NCBI RefSeq assembly: GCF_018860915.1
Contig: NZ_JAHKQD010000055.1
Location: 1 to 64,000 of the forward strand
Direction of reading: 5' to 3'
Length of the DNA: 64,000 nucleotides
Source of the DNA: Colwellia sp. C2M11
GTDB taxonomy: Bacteria; Pseudomonadota; Gammaproteobacteria; Enterobacterales; Alteromonadaceae
The position numbers and the translations under genes were made by a program. The notes beneath the pieces were generated by a model. It saw nothing but the letters and a program-made list of their open reading frames with translations. It had not been told where the DNA came from and made no database searches. Below are positions 25,271 to 34,393 of the stretch, in pieces. Position 1 is the first letter of the stretch; the number at the start of each line of letters is the position of its first letter.

Positions 25271-26479
25271 CTATGTTGATTTTTTTACTAAGTCGCGTCC
25301 AAGTTGCATCATGTGTACTTGATCAGGACCATCAGCTAAACGTAACGTTCTTTGGCCGGCAAACGCATGAGCTAAAAAGGTATCTTGGCTAACGCCTACA
25401 GCACCATGACATTGAATAGCCCGGTCGAGTACATCTAGTGACATACTCGGAGCAACAATTTTTATCATAGCGATAATATCTTTGGCCGCTTTATTGCCTT
25501 CTAGATCCATCTTTTGAGCCGCTTTTAACGTCATCAGTCTGGCTTGTTCAATTTGACAAGCCGAAATAGCAATATCTTCTCGAATAGATTGTTGTTTGAT
25601 CATTGGACGACCAAATACAATGCGATCGTTAACACGCTGACACATTAAATCTAGCGCGCGTTGTGCGACACCAATTGAACGCATGCAATGATGAATGCGA
25701 CCTGGGCCTAATCGCCCCTGTGCAATTTCAAAACCTTTACCTTCACCCATAATGATGTTTTCAACAGGTACGCGAACATTGTCAAAGGTGATTTCTGCAT
25801 GTCCTTCTGGTGCATCGTTATAACCGAACACTTTCATTGGGCGTACCATAGTGACCCCTGGTGTTTTCATTGGTACAAGTACTTGAGATTGTTGAATGTA
25901 GCGGTCAGTGTTATCTGGGTCAGTTTTACCCATCACAATCATAATTTCACACTGTTTTCGACAAGCGCCACTGATGTAAAATTTTCGACCATTGATAACG
26001 TATTCATCACCATCGCGCACTATGCTTAATTCAACATTAGTTGCATCACTAGAGGCAACTTCTGGCTCAGTCATCGCGAAAGCCGAACGAATCTTTCCTT
26101 CAAGCAACGGCTCTAACCACTGTTTTTTTTGTGCTTCGTTACCATATTTAGCTAATACTTCCATATTGCCCGTGTCTGGCGCAGCACAATTAAATACTTC
26201 AGGCGCCCAAAATACTTTGCCCATAATTTCAGCAAGAGGGGCATATTCTAAATTAGTAAGTCCTGCACTGTATTTGCCATAACTAACGGGTAAAAATAAA
26301 TTCCATAATCCCTGTGCTTTCGCTTTCGCTTTCAGCTCTTCCATTAAAGCAGGTGTTGTCCATTGATTTTGTGCTACTTGCTCATGCATTTCTGCTTCAG
26401 CAGGATAAACGTACTCGTCCATAAATGCGCTAACACGTGCCATTAATTCTTTAACTTTGTCGCTGTATTCAAAATCCAT
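25271..26479 (-). CDS. ACAD10/11-like acyl-CoA dehydrogenase
   Basis: The 402-residue protein has the acyl-CoA dehydrogenase fold, with [16 protein letters not shown] in the flavin/substrate region and [14 protein letters not shown], which is typical of the ACAD10/11 branch. Where ordinary dehydrogenases carry the catalytic Glu of the E-G-T motif, this protein has Asp383 in LADGPDQVH, also as in ACAD10/11. Family members act with a kinase partner (here at 24154-25185) to remove the phosphate from a 4-phosphoacyl-CoA and form an enoyl-CoA. It may therefore not be a simple dehydrogenase. AAGGA precedes the ATG. Confidence 0.9.
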   Translation of the reverse strand: MDFEYSDKVKELMARVSAFMDEYVYPAEAEMHEQVAQNQWTTPALMEELKAKAKAQGLWNLFLPVSYGKYSAGLTNLEYAPLAEIMGKVFWAPEVFNCAAPDTGNMEVLAKYGNEAQKKQWLEPLLEGKIRSAFAMTEPEVASSDATNVELSIVRDGDEYVINGRKFYISGACRKQCEIMIVMGKTDPDNTDRYIQQSQVLVPMKTPGVTMVRPMKVFGYNDAPEGHAEITFDNVRVPVENIIMGEGKGFEIAQGRLGPGRIHHCMRSIGVAQRALDLMCQRVNDRIVFGRPMIKQQSIREDIAISACQIEQARLMTLKAAQKMDLEGNKAAKDIIAMIKIVAPSMSLDVLDRAIQCHGAVGVSQDTFLAHAFAGQRTLRLADGPDQVHMMQLGRDLVKKST

Positions 26480-26543
26480 GGGAAATCCTTATTATTTTTA
26501 CTATAAAGTTATGTAAGTGATTAACTAATACCTTATTAAGCGA

Positions 26544-27659
26544 CTAACTTAATTTCATTAACGCCTCTTTATTAAACGGCGCTATTTCATCTTCTTTATT
26601 ATGTTCAATTTTATTTACCCATTCAGGGTCAACCAATAAGGCACGGCCAATAGCGACTAAATCAAATTCATCATTATTTAAACGCGTTAATAATCCTTCG
26701 ATTCCCGTTGGGTTAGACGTACCAGCAAGATCAACACTACCTTCACCGGTAAAATCGCTGTCTAAACCAACACTACCAACAGTAATTACAGGTTTATTGA
26801 TTAATTTTTTTGTCCAACCGGCAAGGTTAAGATCAGAGCCTTCGAATTCAGGTAACCAAAAGCGTCGAGTACTTGCATGGAAAATATCAACGCCTGCATC
26901 ACTTAATAAGGTTAGAAAGATTGCTAATTCTTCAGGCGTTTGACAAAGTTTGGCGTTGTAATCTTGTTGCTTCCATTGTGAAAATCGAAAAATAATTGGA
27001 AAGTCTTTACCTACTTTTTCACGAATAGCCTTGACTATTTCAACGCCAAAACGGGTTCTGTTTTCTAATGATCCACCATATTCATCATCACGTTGGTTAG
27101 TGCCCTCCCAAAAGAATTGGTCAACCAAGTAACCGTGTGCACCATGTACTTCGATAGCATCGAAACCAATAGCTTTCGCGTCTGCAGCAGCTTGGGCAAA
27201 TGAAGCGACGACATCATCAATATCTGCTTTACTCATAGCAACACCGTTTGGTGCGCCCGGTTTATATAAACCTGATGGGCTATAGCCCGGAACTTCTTTA
27301 TCTGGACCAATACCTTCTTTACGTACCGAGCCTACATGCCAAAGTTGTGGCGCTATTTTTCCGCCTGCAGCATGAACTTCGTCAACGACGTGTTTCCAAC
27401 CCGCTAAAGCCTCATCACCAAAAATTGCTGGTACACGTTCATAGCCGTTTGCGGCTTTATGAGAAATAAATGTCCCTTCGGTAATAATTAAACCAACATT
27501 GCCCTCTGCTCTGCGGCGATAGTATTTTGCTACGTCATCTGTTGGAATATAGTTAGGTGAAAACGTACGTGTCATGGGTGCCATCACGGTGCGGTTTTTT
27601 AAGTTTAAGCTACCTGCTGAGAATGACTCAAATAGTTTTGCTGCGTTATTGTTGCTCAT
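26544..27659 (-). CDS. NADH:flavin oxidoreductase, Old Yellow Enzyme family
   Basis: This FMN TIM-barrel ene-reductase of 371 residues starts at MSNNNAAKLF, where AGGA lies upstream; a start five codons earlier is less likely. The substrate-binding pair His172/His175 sits in EVHGAHGYLVDQFF, followed by the RDDEYGGSLENRTRF signature. OYEs reduce the activated double bond of enones, enals and nitroolefins; members with GHG-type active sites may also act on 2,4-dienoyl-CoA-like compounds, but the iron-sulfur domain of FadH is absent. It lies between an SDR and the ACAD11-like gene. Confidence 0.9.
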   Translation of the reverse strand: MSNNNAAKLFESFSAGSLNLKNRTVMAPMTRTFSPNYIPTDDVAKYYRRRAEGNVGLIITEGTFISHKAANGYERVPAIFGDEALAGWKHVVDEVHAAGGKIAPQLWHVGSVRKEGIGPDKEVPGYSPSGLYKPGAPNGVAMSKADIDDVVASFAQAAADAKAIGFDAIEVHGAHGYLVDQFFWEGTNQRDDEYGGSLENRTRFGVEIVKAIREKVGKDFPIIFRFSQWKQQDYNAKLCQTPEELAIFLTLLSDAGVDIFHASTRRFWLPEFEGSDLNLAGWTKKLINKPVITVGSVGLDSDFTGEGSVDLAGTSNPTGIEGLLTRLNNDEFDLVAIGRALLVDPEWVNKIEHNKEDEIAPFNKEALMKLS

Positions 27660-27805
27660 TTTATTTCCTAACATTCATTTGCTAATTATCTATCGTTAAC
27701 ATGCTTGCTAACTTGATATTGTTTAAATTTACACCGTACACTAGTAAAGAAAACTTACGGCTTATTTATCTACTCAATCGAATACTTTGTTTTATCTGTC
27801 GCGAT

Positions 27806-28573
27806 TTATCCGATCAAGTAGCCGCCATCAACATTTATTGCCGTGCCAGTTGTGTAACTAGAAGCATTAGAAACTAAATACAGTACCGTGCCTGCCATTT
27901 CTTCTGGCTGGGCAACACGTTTCATTGGTACGTGATGCATTAGTTGTTCTAATATTTTTGGATTATTGACTAAGGTTGAAGCGAATTTAGTATCCGTACC
28001 ACCAGGTAATAAGGCATTAACACGAATATTGAATTGTGCACATTCCTTAGCAAACGTTTTTGTCATAGAAATAACCGCGGCCTTGGTAATAGAATATATA
28101 CCTTGATAATCACCAGGAATTATTCCATTGATTGAGGCAACATTAACAATGGCTCCACCACCATTTTCTTTCATTAATTTAGCGCCAATAGTAGACATAA
28201 AGAAGTAGCCACGGATATTAACGTCAACCGTTTTTTGAAAAGCTAACAGGTCTGTATCTAATACATGGCCAAAATAAGGATTTGCTGCAGCATTATTCAC
28301 TAATATATCTAGTTTGCCGTGCTCAGTTGATATTTGCTTAAATATGCTTTCTATCTGTTCCATCTCACCAATATGACAAGCAATTGCTTGAGCACTACCA
28401 CCGGCGGCAATGATTTGGTCAACGACAGCTTGGCAACCGTCTATTTTACGGCTCGATACAATGACATGAGCGCCATTTTCAGCGAGTAATTTTGCTATAT
28501 GCTCACCAATACCTCGACTTGCGCCGGTAACTAAAGCCACTTTTCCTGTTAAATCGAACAAATTAGTACTCAT
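27806..28573 (-). CDS. SDR family oxidoreductase
   Basis: The 255-residue classical SDR has TGASRGIG for the cofactor, VNNAAANPYFG, and Tyr160/Lys164 in GIYSITKAA. The C-terminal SYTTGTAINVDGGYLIG is typical. The loop after beta-2 reads SSRK, a basic pattern that often favours NADP. GAGG precedes the ATG. The NNAAANPYFG block recalls DHRS4-like carbonyl reductases, which reduce ketones and retinal-like compounds. It lies between the phosphatase gene and the OYE gene and probably acts on a carbonyl or secondary alcohol of the substrate. Confidence 0.9.
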   Translation of the reverse strand: MSTNLFDLTGKVALVTGASRGIGEHIAKLLAENGAHVIVSSRKIDGCQAVVDQIIAAGGSAQAIACHIGEMEQIESIFKQISTEHGKLDILVNNAAANPYFGHVLDTDLLAFQKTVDVNIRGYFFMSTIGAKLMKENGGGAIVNVASINGIIPGDYQGIYSITKAAVISMTKTFAKECAQFNIRVNALLPGGTDTKFASTLVNNPKILEQLMHHVPMKRVAQPEEMAGTVLYLVSNASSYTTGTAINVDGGYLIG

Positions 28574-28609
28574 ATCTAAATTCCTCTTTAAAATTTTTGT
28601 TAACGACCT

Positions 28610-29341
28610 TTATCTAAAGGTTTCCCAGTCATGACCTGCTTGAGTTAAGTGACCATAATTATTCAAATAATCAATGCTTAGGCTACCTTTGGTAAAGAGT
28701 AGCTTTGTGACACTAGTATTTCGTAATTGTTGATTAATCGATAATGTGTTTTGATCAGATAAGCCTAAAATATGTTGAACCAATACTGAAATAGTACCGC
28801 CAGAAGTGAAAATACAAATGTTATTTGACGGTGTGATGTTACTGAATTCTTTCTTAGCATTGAGCTCTTGGTTAATTACGTCTTTTAATGCAGTAATACA
28901 GCGCTTTTTAAACTGCGACCAACTTTCCATATAATCTCCATCATATTTACCGCTAACCCAACGATTAAGCGCCAAAGAAAATTCTTTTTGAAACACTTTA
29001 TTTGCTTCTGGTTTTTGACTAATTAGTGCAGCCATTTTGGCGTAATTTTTCCATTGACTATCATAACGCGATAACAAATCAACATGATTAAATTCATCAA
29101 AACCAGAGTGCAACACTGTAGATGGTTTATCGCCCTGATAACCTTTTAAAAAGTTTTCAAGTGTTTGTTCATGACGTAACAATGCACCTGAAAATAACTT
29201 TCCTGGTTTATTCTGAGTCTTAAGCGTTTGCCAATATTGACCAAGTAATTCAGATTGCTGACAACCTTTATCAGACAGTTGATCATAATCAGCTTTGCCG
29301 AATGAAGCCTGCCCATGGCGAATAAGATAGATAGCAGACAT
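28610..29341 (-). CDS. Histidine phosphatase family protein
   Basis: The 243-residue phosphoglycerate-mutase-like protein has the phosphohistidine motif LIRHGQASFG at its N-terminus, a second catalytic region near EFNHVDLLSRY, and a later His in the ICIFTSGGTISVLVQHIL block. It would hydrolyse a phosphate monoester in the cytosol. It is the first gene of the 13-gene unit, which also has a kinase predicted to make phosphoacyl-CoA, so it might remove phosphate from a side product; this link is speculative. No strong Shine-Dalgarno sequence is seen. The shared promoter module is at 29490-29544. Confidence 0.88.
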   Translation of the reverse strand: MSAIYLIRHGQASFGKADYDQLSDKGCQQSELLGQYWQTLKTQNKPGKLFSGALLRHEQTLENFLKGYQGDKPSTVLHSGFDEFNHVDLLSRYDSQWKNYAKMAALISQKPEANKVFQKEFSLALNRWVSGKYDGDYMESWSQFKKRCITALKDVINQELNAKKEFSNITPSNNICIFTSGGTISVLVQHILGLSDQNTLSINQQLRNTSVTKLLFTKGSLSIDYLNNYGHLTQAGHDWETFR

Positions 29342-29489
29342 AAGTTACGCTGCTATTATCAAGGTTGGGTGTTGCACTGGGATAATGCTTATTATTTTTA
29401 TCATCTTATTTATTACCACCAATATAGTTAAACAGTTAATTGATATAATTAAAAACAGCTTTAACACTCTGGATTAATGTGAATAACTC

Positions 29490-29544
29490 ATGCTATGCCT
29501 AATCGAATGATTAAACAAATGAATAGTTCTTATAACTTACTATT
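29490..29544 (-). promoter_or_regulatory. Shared promoter/operator module, copy 2 (13-gene catabolic unit)
   Basis: On the minus strand: dyad AATAGT-N11-ACTATT (29544-29522), CAT, -35 TTGTTT (29518-29513), a 17-bp spacer, and -10 TAGCAT (29495-29490). It has the most symmetric dyad of the four copies. The predicted start leaves a leader of about 140 bp before the histidine phosphatase gene. Apart from this and the receptor terminator, nothing else is seen in 29342-29805. Confidence 0.8.
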
Positions 29545-29676
29545 CTCCATACGAATTAATAGTAGTAAATAAAATGATCAATACTTAGTAATAAGCAAAC
29601 AACAAAAAACCTATTTAAGCATCTGATTTATAATTATTTTATTAAAAATTTACTGGGTATAGAACCCTAGAATAAG

Positions 29677-29710
29677 AAACAGCCTTGTAATAAAAATTAC
29701 AAGGCTGTTT
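29677..29710. terminator. Terminator of the TonB-dependent receptor gene
   Basis: A perfect 15-bp stem (AAACAGCCTTGTAAT and its complement) closes a 4-base loop about 95 bp after the receptor stop. U-rich sequence follows on the minus strand. Confidence 0.85.
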
Positions 29711-29805
29711 AATTGACACTCACTATCAATTCAACTCGACCATAAAATCGACTTGAGTTTGATATGCTTCTTAAATGTGCTTACGTTTTTGTTTAATCCT
29801 TCTGT

Positions 29806-32271
29806 TTAAAATTCATAAGAAATAGAAGCACCATACATACGAGGCTGGCTTGGGTAAGCATTATAACTACCTGCCTGTATTGGTGGTGGGAAGGCAGAAT
29901 GTAGGTATTCATCATTATTTAGATTACGTACCCAAAGTTGAACATTAAGTCCATTGTCAAAGTTTAATCCTGCTGTCGCATTTAAGGTGCCAACTTCGCG
30001 TGTTAGCGACTCCGGCACATTTTCAGCGAGGTACACTTCACTCTCATAAATATAATCAGTTCTTACATAACCATATGCACCATTTTCTAATTCATAGCTG
30101 TAAGTAATGCCGGCCGTTATGCTGCGTTCATGAATACCCGCTGGTTTTTCACCTGATAAATCAACAGGACCATCTAACCCTGTTGCTCCAACAAATGAGT
30201 CATAGACAGGATCAAGAAAAGTACCTGCTAACGTAAATGACCAGTTTTCAGTTGGGTTGTAAACTGAATCAAATTCCAGTCCTTGCGTACTTTGTTTACC
30301 GGCATTTGCCAATACGTAACCAGTACCAATAAAGATAGATGACTGAAACCCTTCAATCGTTTGGTCAAATAAAGTTACGTTAAATGCCCCTTTTTTAAAT
30401 CTCGCTTTCACGCCAAGCTCATAAACTTTTGCTTCCTCAGGTGAAGCAAAGCGACCACCGTAGGTTTGATTAGCAAGCGCAACACCTGCACTTTCCATTG
30501 CTGCTTGATCTGCAATAAAAGGGTTACTATTTCGTCCTAGATTCCATGATGATGCTTTAAAGCCAGTCGCTGCCGTTGCAAAAACATTAAAGTTATCGTT
30601 TACCTCGTAGGCTAAGCGCATTGACCAAGTTGTTTTACTATCTTCAGATTTACTCTGTTCAACGTCGTTAGGTAAACTCGGCATGGGTGGTAACAATTGA
30701 ATGCTATTTAAAATAGGAATGGCTGGTGCAAGTGTTGGAATAAGCGATAATGGTACACCAAATGCTGTTAATTCAGTGTCTATATCAAGGCCAGACAATA
30801 CATCTTTATTGATCTGTTCCGCTGTTATCGTTTTTTCATCTTTCGTGTAACTAACACCGAAAATAGCCGTAAAATCTTCCGTTATATGATAATCAAAATT
30901 AGCGAATAATGAATAAGCGTCATTATCTTGGGTAAATTCAGAGTTTACAAAAGATTCATTAGAAAAAAACGCCCCCTGTTCAAGCCCGTAAACTTGTTCA
31001 ACACCCGCTAATAAACCATCTGCACCACCAGCGGTCATCAACGCATCAAAAAAGCTACGAATATCATCCCCGTAATATAGCGTATCGCCTGTAATTACTT
31101 CTTCTTGGAAAATATACGCACCTATCATCCATTCCAAAGTTTGCTTTCCTGTTGAAGTCAAACGAAATTCTTGAGTAAGAGTATCAATTTTGGTGTGACC
31201 TCCTTCTCGTAAAATATCTAACGAGGTATAGTCTACATCGTTTAAAAAATCGGAATCATTACTACGCAGCGCACTAATTGAGGTAAAAGAAAAGCCATCA
31301 AAATCAATATCAAGTTGAACTGAAACACCACCATCTTGCACTGTATTGTCAGGGTCAATATTAAGTGATGATTGATAAGAGAATGGATCGTTATCTTCTA
31401 ACACAACACCACCTAATGCACGTACCGCTGCAGTTGTCGGACCATTAATAACATCGGCGGCAGTACAACAGGCTTCATCTATCTCACTATAATCAGCAAT
31501 AACACGTAAGGTTACATCTGTAGTAGGCTCATATAATGCCTGACCACGAATATTCCAGCGATCGCGATTATTAATTTTATTTAGTCCAACAACACTATCG
31601 GTGTAACCATCACGTTTATTGAAACCACCTGATAAACTGAAAGCCAACTCTTCCGTAACACCATTAGTAATATAGCCTTTAACAAGTTTTTGATTAAAAT
31701 TACCAGCACCAAGTTCTATGCTTCCTTCAAGCGAGTGAGCAGGCTCCATCGTTCGAACATTAATAACACCAGCAGATGCATTCTTTCCAAATAACGTACT
31801 TTGAGGACCACTTAACACTTCTATTTGTTGTAATCGTGGTAAATCACCAATTTGAGCGGCAGCTCTCGAACGATAAACACCATCAATAAAAATACCTACC
31901 GATGGTTCAATACCGGTATTATTTGTACCATTACCAAAACCTCGTATAGCAAAATTAGTATTTATAGACCGCTGTAAAGGGGTGACACGTAAGGTTGGCA
32001 CCAGCGTTTGTAAATCATTCATATCTAAAACTTTTGCTTGATCAACAGCGAGGCCACTTACAACGGTTATGGCTACAGGAGATTCTTGTAGCCCTTTAAG
32101 TCGCTTAGATGCAGTGACCATTATCCTTTCTACATCTTTATCATCGTCTTCAACAGCTTGATTAACTTCCTGAGCACTTACTGCGCTTAGGTTGATTGCA
32201 CTTAATATTGCTGAAACAAGTAATGTACGTTTAAAATATTTTGTTGTTCTTGTTGTTGGTATATCTCTCAT
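29806..32271 (-). CDS. TonB-dependent outer-membrane receptor
   Basis: The 821-residue protein has a signal peptide (about residues 1-33, TLLVSAILSAINLSAVSAQE). A TonB box-like IMVTASKR is followed by the plug domain (VPTLRVTPLQRSINTNFAIR, LSGPQSTLFGKNASAGVINV) and a 22-strand barrel ending in the outer-membrane signature GASISYEF. It imports a ligand too large or too scarce for porins, powered by TonB. No siderophore genes are near. It is the outer-membrane member of the shared-module regulon, so its ligand is probably the substrate of the beta-oxidation genes; related receptors in sphingomonads take up hydrophobic or steroid-like compounds. GGGGA precedes the ATG. Confidence 0.95.
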   Translation of the reverse strand: MRDIPTTRTTKYFKRTLLVSAILSAINLSAVSAQEVNQAVEDDDKDVERIMVTASKRLKGLQESPVAITVVSGLAVDQAKVLDMNDLQTLVPTLRVTPLQRSINTNFAIRGFGNGTNNTGIEPSVGIFIDGVYRSRAAAQIGDLPRLQQIEVLSGPQSTLFGKNASAGVINVRTMEPAHSLEGSIELGAGNFNQKLVKGYITNGVTEELAFSLSGGFNKRDGYTDSVVGLNKINNRDRWNIRGQALYEPTTDVTLRVIADYSEIDEACCTAADVINGPTTAAVRALGGVVLEDNDPFSYQSSLNIDPDNTVQDGGVSVQLDIDFDGFSFTSISALRSNDSDFLNDVDYTSLDILREGGHTKIDTLTQEFRLTSTGKQTLEWMIGAYIFQEEVITGDTLYYGDDIRSFFDALMTAGGADGLLAGVEQVYGLEQGAFFSNESFVNSEFTQDNDAYSLFANFDYHITEDFTAIFGVSYTKDEKTITAEQINKDVLSGLDIDTELTAFGVPLSLIPTLAPAIPILNSIQLLPPMPSLPNDVEQSKSEDSKTTWSMRLAYEVNDNFNVFATAATGFKASSWNLGRNSNPFIADQAAMESAGVALANQTYGGRFASPEEAKVYELGVKARFKKGAFNVTLFDQTIEGFQSSIFIGTGYVLANAGKQSTQGLEFDSVYNPTENWSFTLAGTFLDPVYDSFVGATGLDGPVDLSGEKPAGIHERSITAGITYSYELENGAYGYVRTDYIYESEVYLAENVPESLTREVGTLNATAGLNFDNGLNVQLWVRNLNNDEYLHSAFPPPIQAGSYNAYPSQPRMYGASISYEF

Positions 32272-32476
32272 CTTGAATCCCCAATTTTGCTATAAATACT
32301 AAAAAACACGTATTCACTAATATGATCCCATTCAAATACTTTGTTTGAACATGAATTATTGTATAAAGTACATTTCAGTAATTACTGACTAAGCCGTACT
32401 TATTATTGTCACCACCTGTTGTCACTATCAGTCCAACGTTAATGATTCCTCAAGCACAATTTTTGTACTATTAATC

Positions 32477-32531
32477 ATGCTAGGTCTAGCTATTAGATTT
32501 AACAAATGAATAGTTCTAATAACTAACTATG
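32477..32531 (-). promoter_or_regulatory. Shared promoter/operator module, copy 3 (TonB-dependent receptor)
   Basis: On the minus strand: dyad CATAGT-N11-ACTATT (32531-32509), CAT, -35 TTGTTA (32505-32500), a 17-bp spacer, and -10 TAGCAT (32482-32477). The leader before the receptor start is about 200 bp. The rest of 32272-32815 is AT-rich, and I see no other site with confidence. Confidence 0.8.
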
Positions 32532-32815
32532 CATATTGAGAATAGTGATAGATATACCTCAAAATAAAGAAGATATTATGATGGAAAACTCCATGTTTTT
32601 AGCTGGATAAAGCGAGGTTTTTCGATAAGAGTTGAGCTGTTTTTTATAGTGATAATATCCAAGACTTAAAGTTATATGGTTAATTTATTATCAACGACCA
32701 TCGGACAAAATACAGAAAATCATTAAATATAAAGAGCCTGTAACCTTATTAAGCAAAACAAGATAACTAGGTGATACAAGTAAGTGAAATTAATTTAAAT
32801 ATAAAAGAGGTATCT

Positions 32816-33424
32816 GTGGAAAATCAACAAAAAGAGCTATCAGCATGTCGCTGTCCATGGCTAGATACATCAAAGCCTGATTATGTTGCTTATCATGACG
32901 AAGAATGGGGTGTTCCCGTTTATGATGATCAGAAATTGTTTGAGTTTTTATGCCTTGAATCTGCACAAGCGGGTTTGAGTTGGTACACTATATTAAAACG
33001 TAGAAATGGCTATCGTGATGCATTTGCAAACTTTGATGTGAATATTGTTGCACAATATGATCAGGATAAAGTTGAGCAGTTATTGCTAAACCCTGACATT
33101 ATTCGTCATCGAGGTAAAATTAACGCCGCGATCAATAATGCACAATTATTTATTAAAATTCAGCAGGAGTTTGGTAGCTTCAGTAACTATATGTGGGGCT
33201 TTGTCGATAACAAAACCATAGTTAAAGAATATAAAACATTGAGCGATTACCCAGCCACAAGTCCAGAGTCAGATGCTTGGAGTAAAGATTTGAAAAAGCG
33301 TGGTTTTAAATTTGTTGGTTCAACGATTTGTTATGCTCATATGCAAGCATGTGGCATGGTTAATGATCACAGTTTGTCATGTTACAAACGGAAACAAATT
33401 ATTGATAAATATCAGCAGTGCTAA
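32816..33424 (+). CDS. tag: DNA-3-methyladenine glycosylase I
   Basis: It removes 3-methyladenine from alkylated DNA to start base excision repair. The zinc ligands typical of Tag are visible: Cys and His in CRCPWLDTSKPDYVAYHDEE, and His and Cys in NDHSLSCYK. The Tag core AGLSWYTILKRRNGYRDAF is also present. I take the GTG at 32816 (about 202 residues), because AGAGG lies six bases upstream and the chain is then close to the usual length of about 190; another in-frame GTG lies at 32771. The gene is on its own, between the receptor gene and yccA. Confidence 0.95.
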   Translation: MENQQKELSACRCPWLDTSKPDYVAYHDEEWGVPVYDDQKLFEFLCLESAQAGLSWYTILKRRNGYRDAFANFDVNIVAQYDQDKVEQLLLNPDIIRHRGKINAAINNAQLFIKIQQEFGSFSNYMWGFVDNKTIVKEYKTLSDYPATSPESDAWSKDLKKRGFKFVGSTICYAHMQACGMVNDHSLSCYKRKQIIDKYQQC

Positions 33425-33564
33425 ACTAGCTATTTAAAAACCCCCATGTCATAATATGTCAGAAGGTCGTTAGTCAATGTTAAGAAAAATACTTGAACTT
33501 TACGTAAACGCCCTTATCTTAGCTTATATAAAGTAATTATAATTAAGTTCTTAAAGGAAGAGTT

Positions 33565-34233
33565 ATGCAAACTAATATGAATTTTCAAACCGCGAGTAAA
33601 AGCTCAGCGATTGAAATTAACAAAGTATTAAAAAATACTTATATGCTTTTATCTATGACACTAGCATTTAGTGCCGTAACTGCTGGCGTTTCAATGGCAA
33701 TCAACCTGTCTCACATGGCAGCACTTGTGATGATGTTAGTTGCTTTTGGTTTAATGTTTGTTGTTAATAAAAAGGCTGATTCTGCTAGTGGTATTTACTG
33801 GATTTTTGCTTTTACTGGTTTAATGGGTGCATCATTAGGACCAATGCTTAATGGTTATGCAGCTATGCCTGGTGGTCCAGCAATGATTATGCAAGCACTT
33901 GGTGGTACAGCATTAATATTTTTCGCTTTATCTGGATACGCTTTAACAAGTAAAAAAGACTTCTCATTTATGGGTGGTTTTTTGATGACAGGCTTAATTG
34001 TTGTATTTGTTGCTATGATAGCTAACATATTTTTCCAAATTCCAGCGTTATCATTAGCGATTAGTGCCGGTGTTATCATGATTATGTCTGGTTTAATTTT
34101 GTTTGATACTAGCCGTATTATTAACGGTGGCGAACGAAACTATATTAGAGCAACTGTTTCATTGTATTTAAACATTTATAATATTTTTGTTCACTTGCTT
34201 CACCTTTTAGGTGTTTTCGGTGGCGATGACTAA
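33565..34233 (+). CDS. yccA: Bax inhibitor-1/YccA family inner-membrane protein
   Basis: The 222-residue protein has seven hydrophobic segments and ends in the charged GGDD tail. YccA in E. coli binds and modulates the FtsH protease. The BI-1 signature near the end reads LFDTSRIINGGERNYIRATV followed by the last membrane helix, which carries the pH-sensing Asp region. AAGGAAGAG lies upstream of the ATG. It precedes the tus genes, as it often does in gammaproteobacteria, with a terminator between. Confidence 0.95.
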   Translation: MQTNMNFQTASKSSAIEINKVLKNTYMLLSMTLAFSAVTAGVSMAINLSHMAALVMMLVAFGLMFVVNKKADSASGIYWIFAFTGLMGASLGPMLNGYAAMPGGPAMIMQALGGTALIFFALSGYALTSKKDFSFMGGFLMTGLIVVFVAMIANIFFQIPALSLAISAGVIMIMSGLILFDTSRIINGGERNYIRATVSLYLNIYNIFVHLLHLLGVFGGDD

Positions 34234-34296
34234 TAGAAGCTGTATAACAGCTTAAGCTAATTAGCTTTTAGTCTCAAAAAAAAACGTTATAATATC

Positions 34297-34323
34297 AAGC
34301 CTCGCTATTGCGGGGCTTTTTTA
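34297..34323 (+). terminator. Terminator of yccA
   Basis: The stem AAGCCTCGC / GCGGGGCTT (one T-G pair) with a TATT loop is followed by a T-run. Confidence 0.85.
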
Positions 34324-34393
34324 TGTCTAAAGTATGATTTTTTCATTAGCATAATATATGACGTTTATTAATAGACAAATAGAGATTTTAATC

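Noticed and set aside
27675-27805. Fifth copy of the catabolic promoter module before the OYE gene
   Set aside because: A TAGCAAGCATG-like string occurs on the minus strand, but the dyad, CAT and -35 are not at the required distances.
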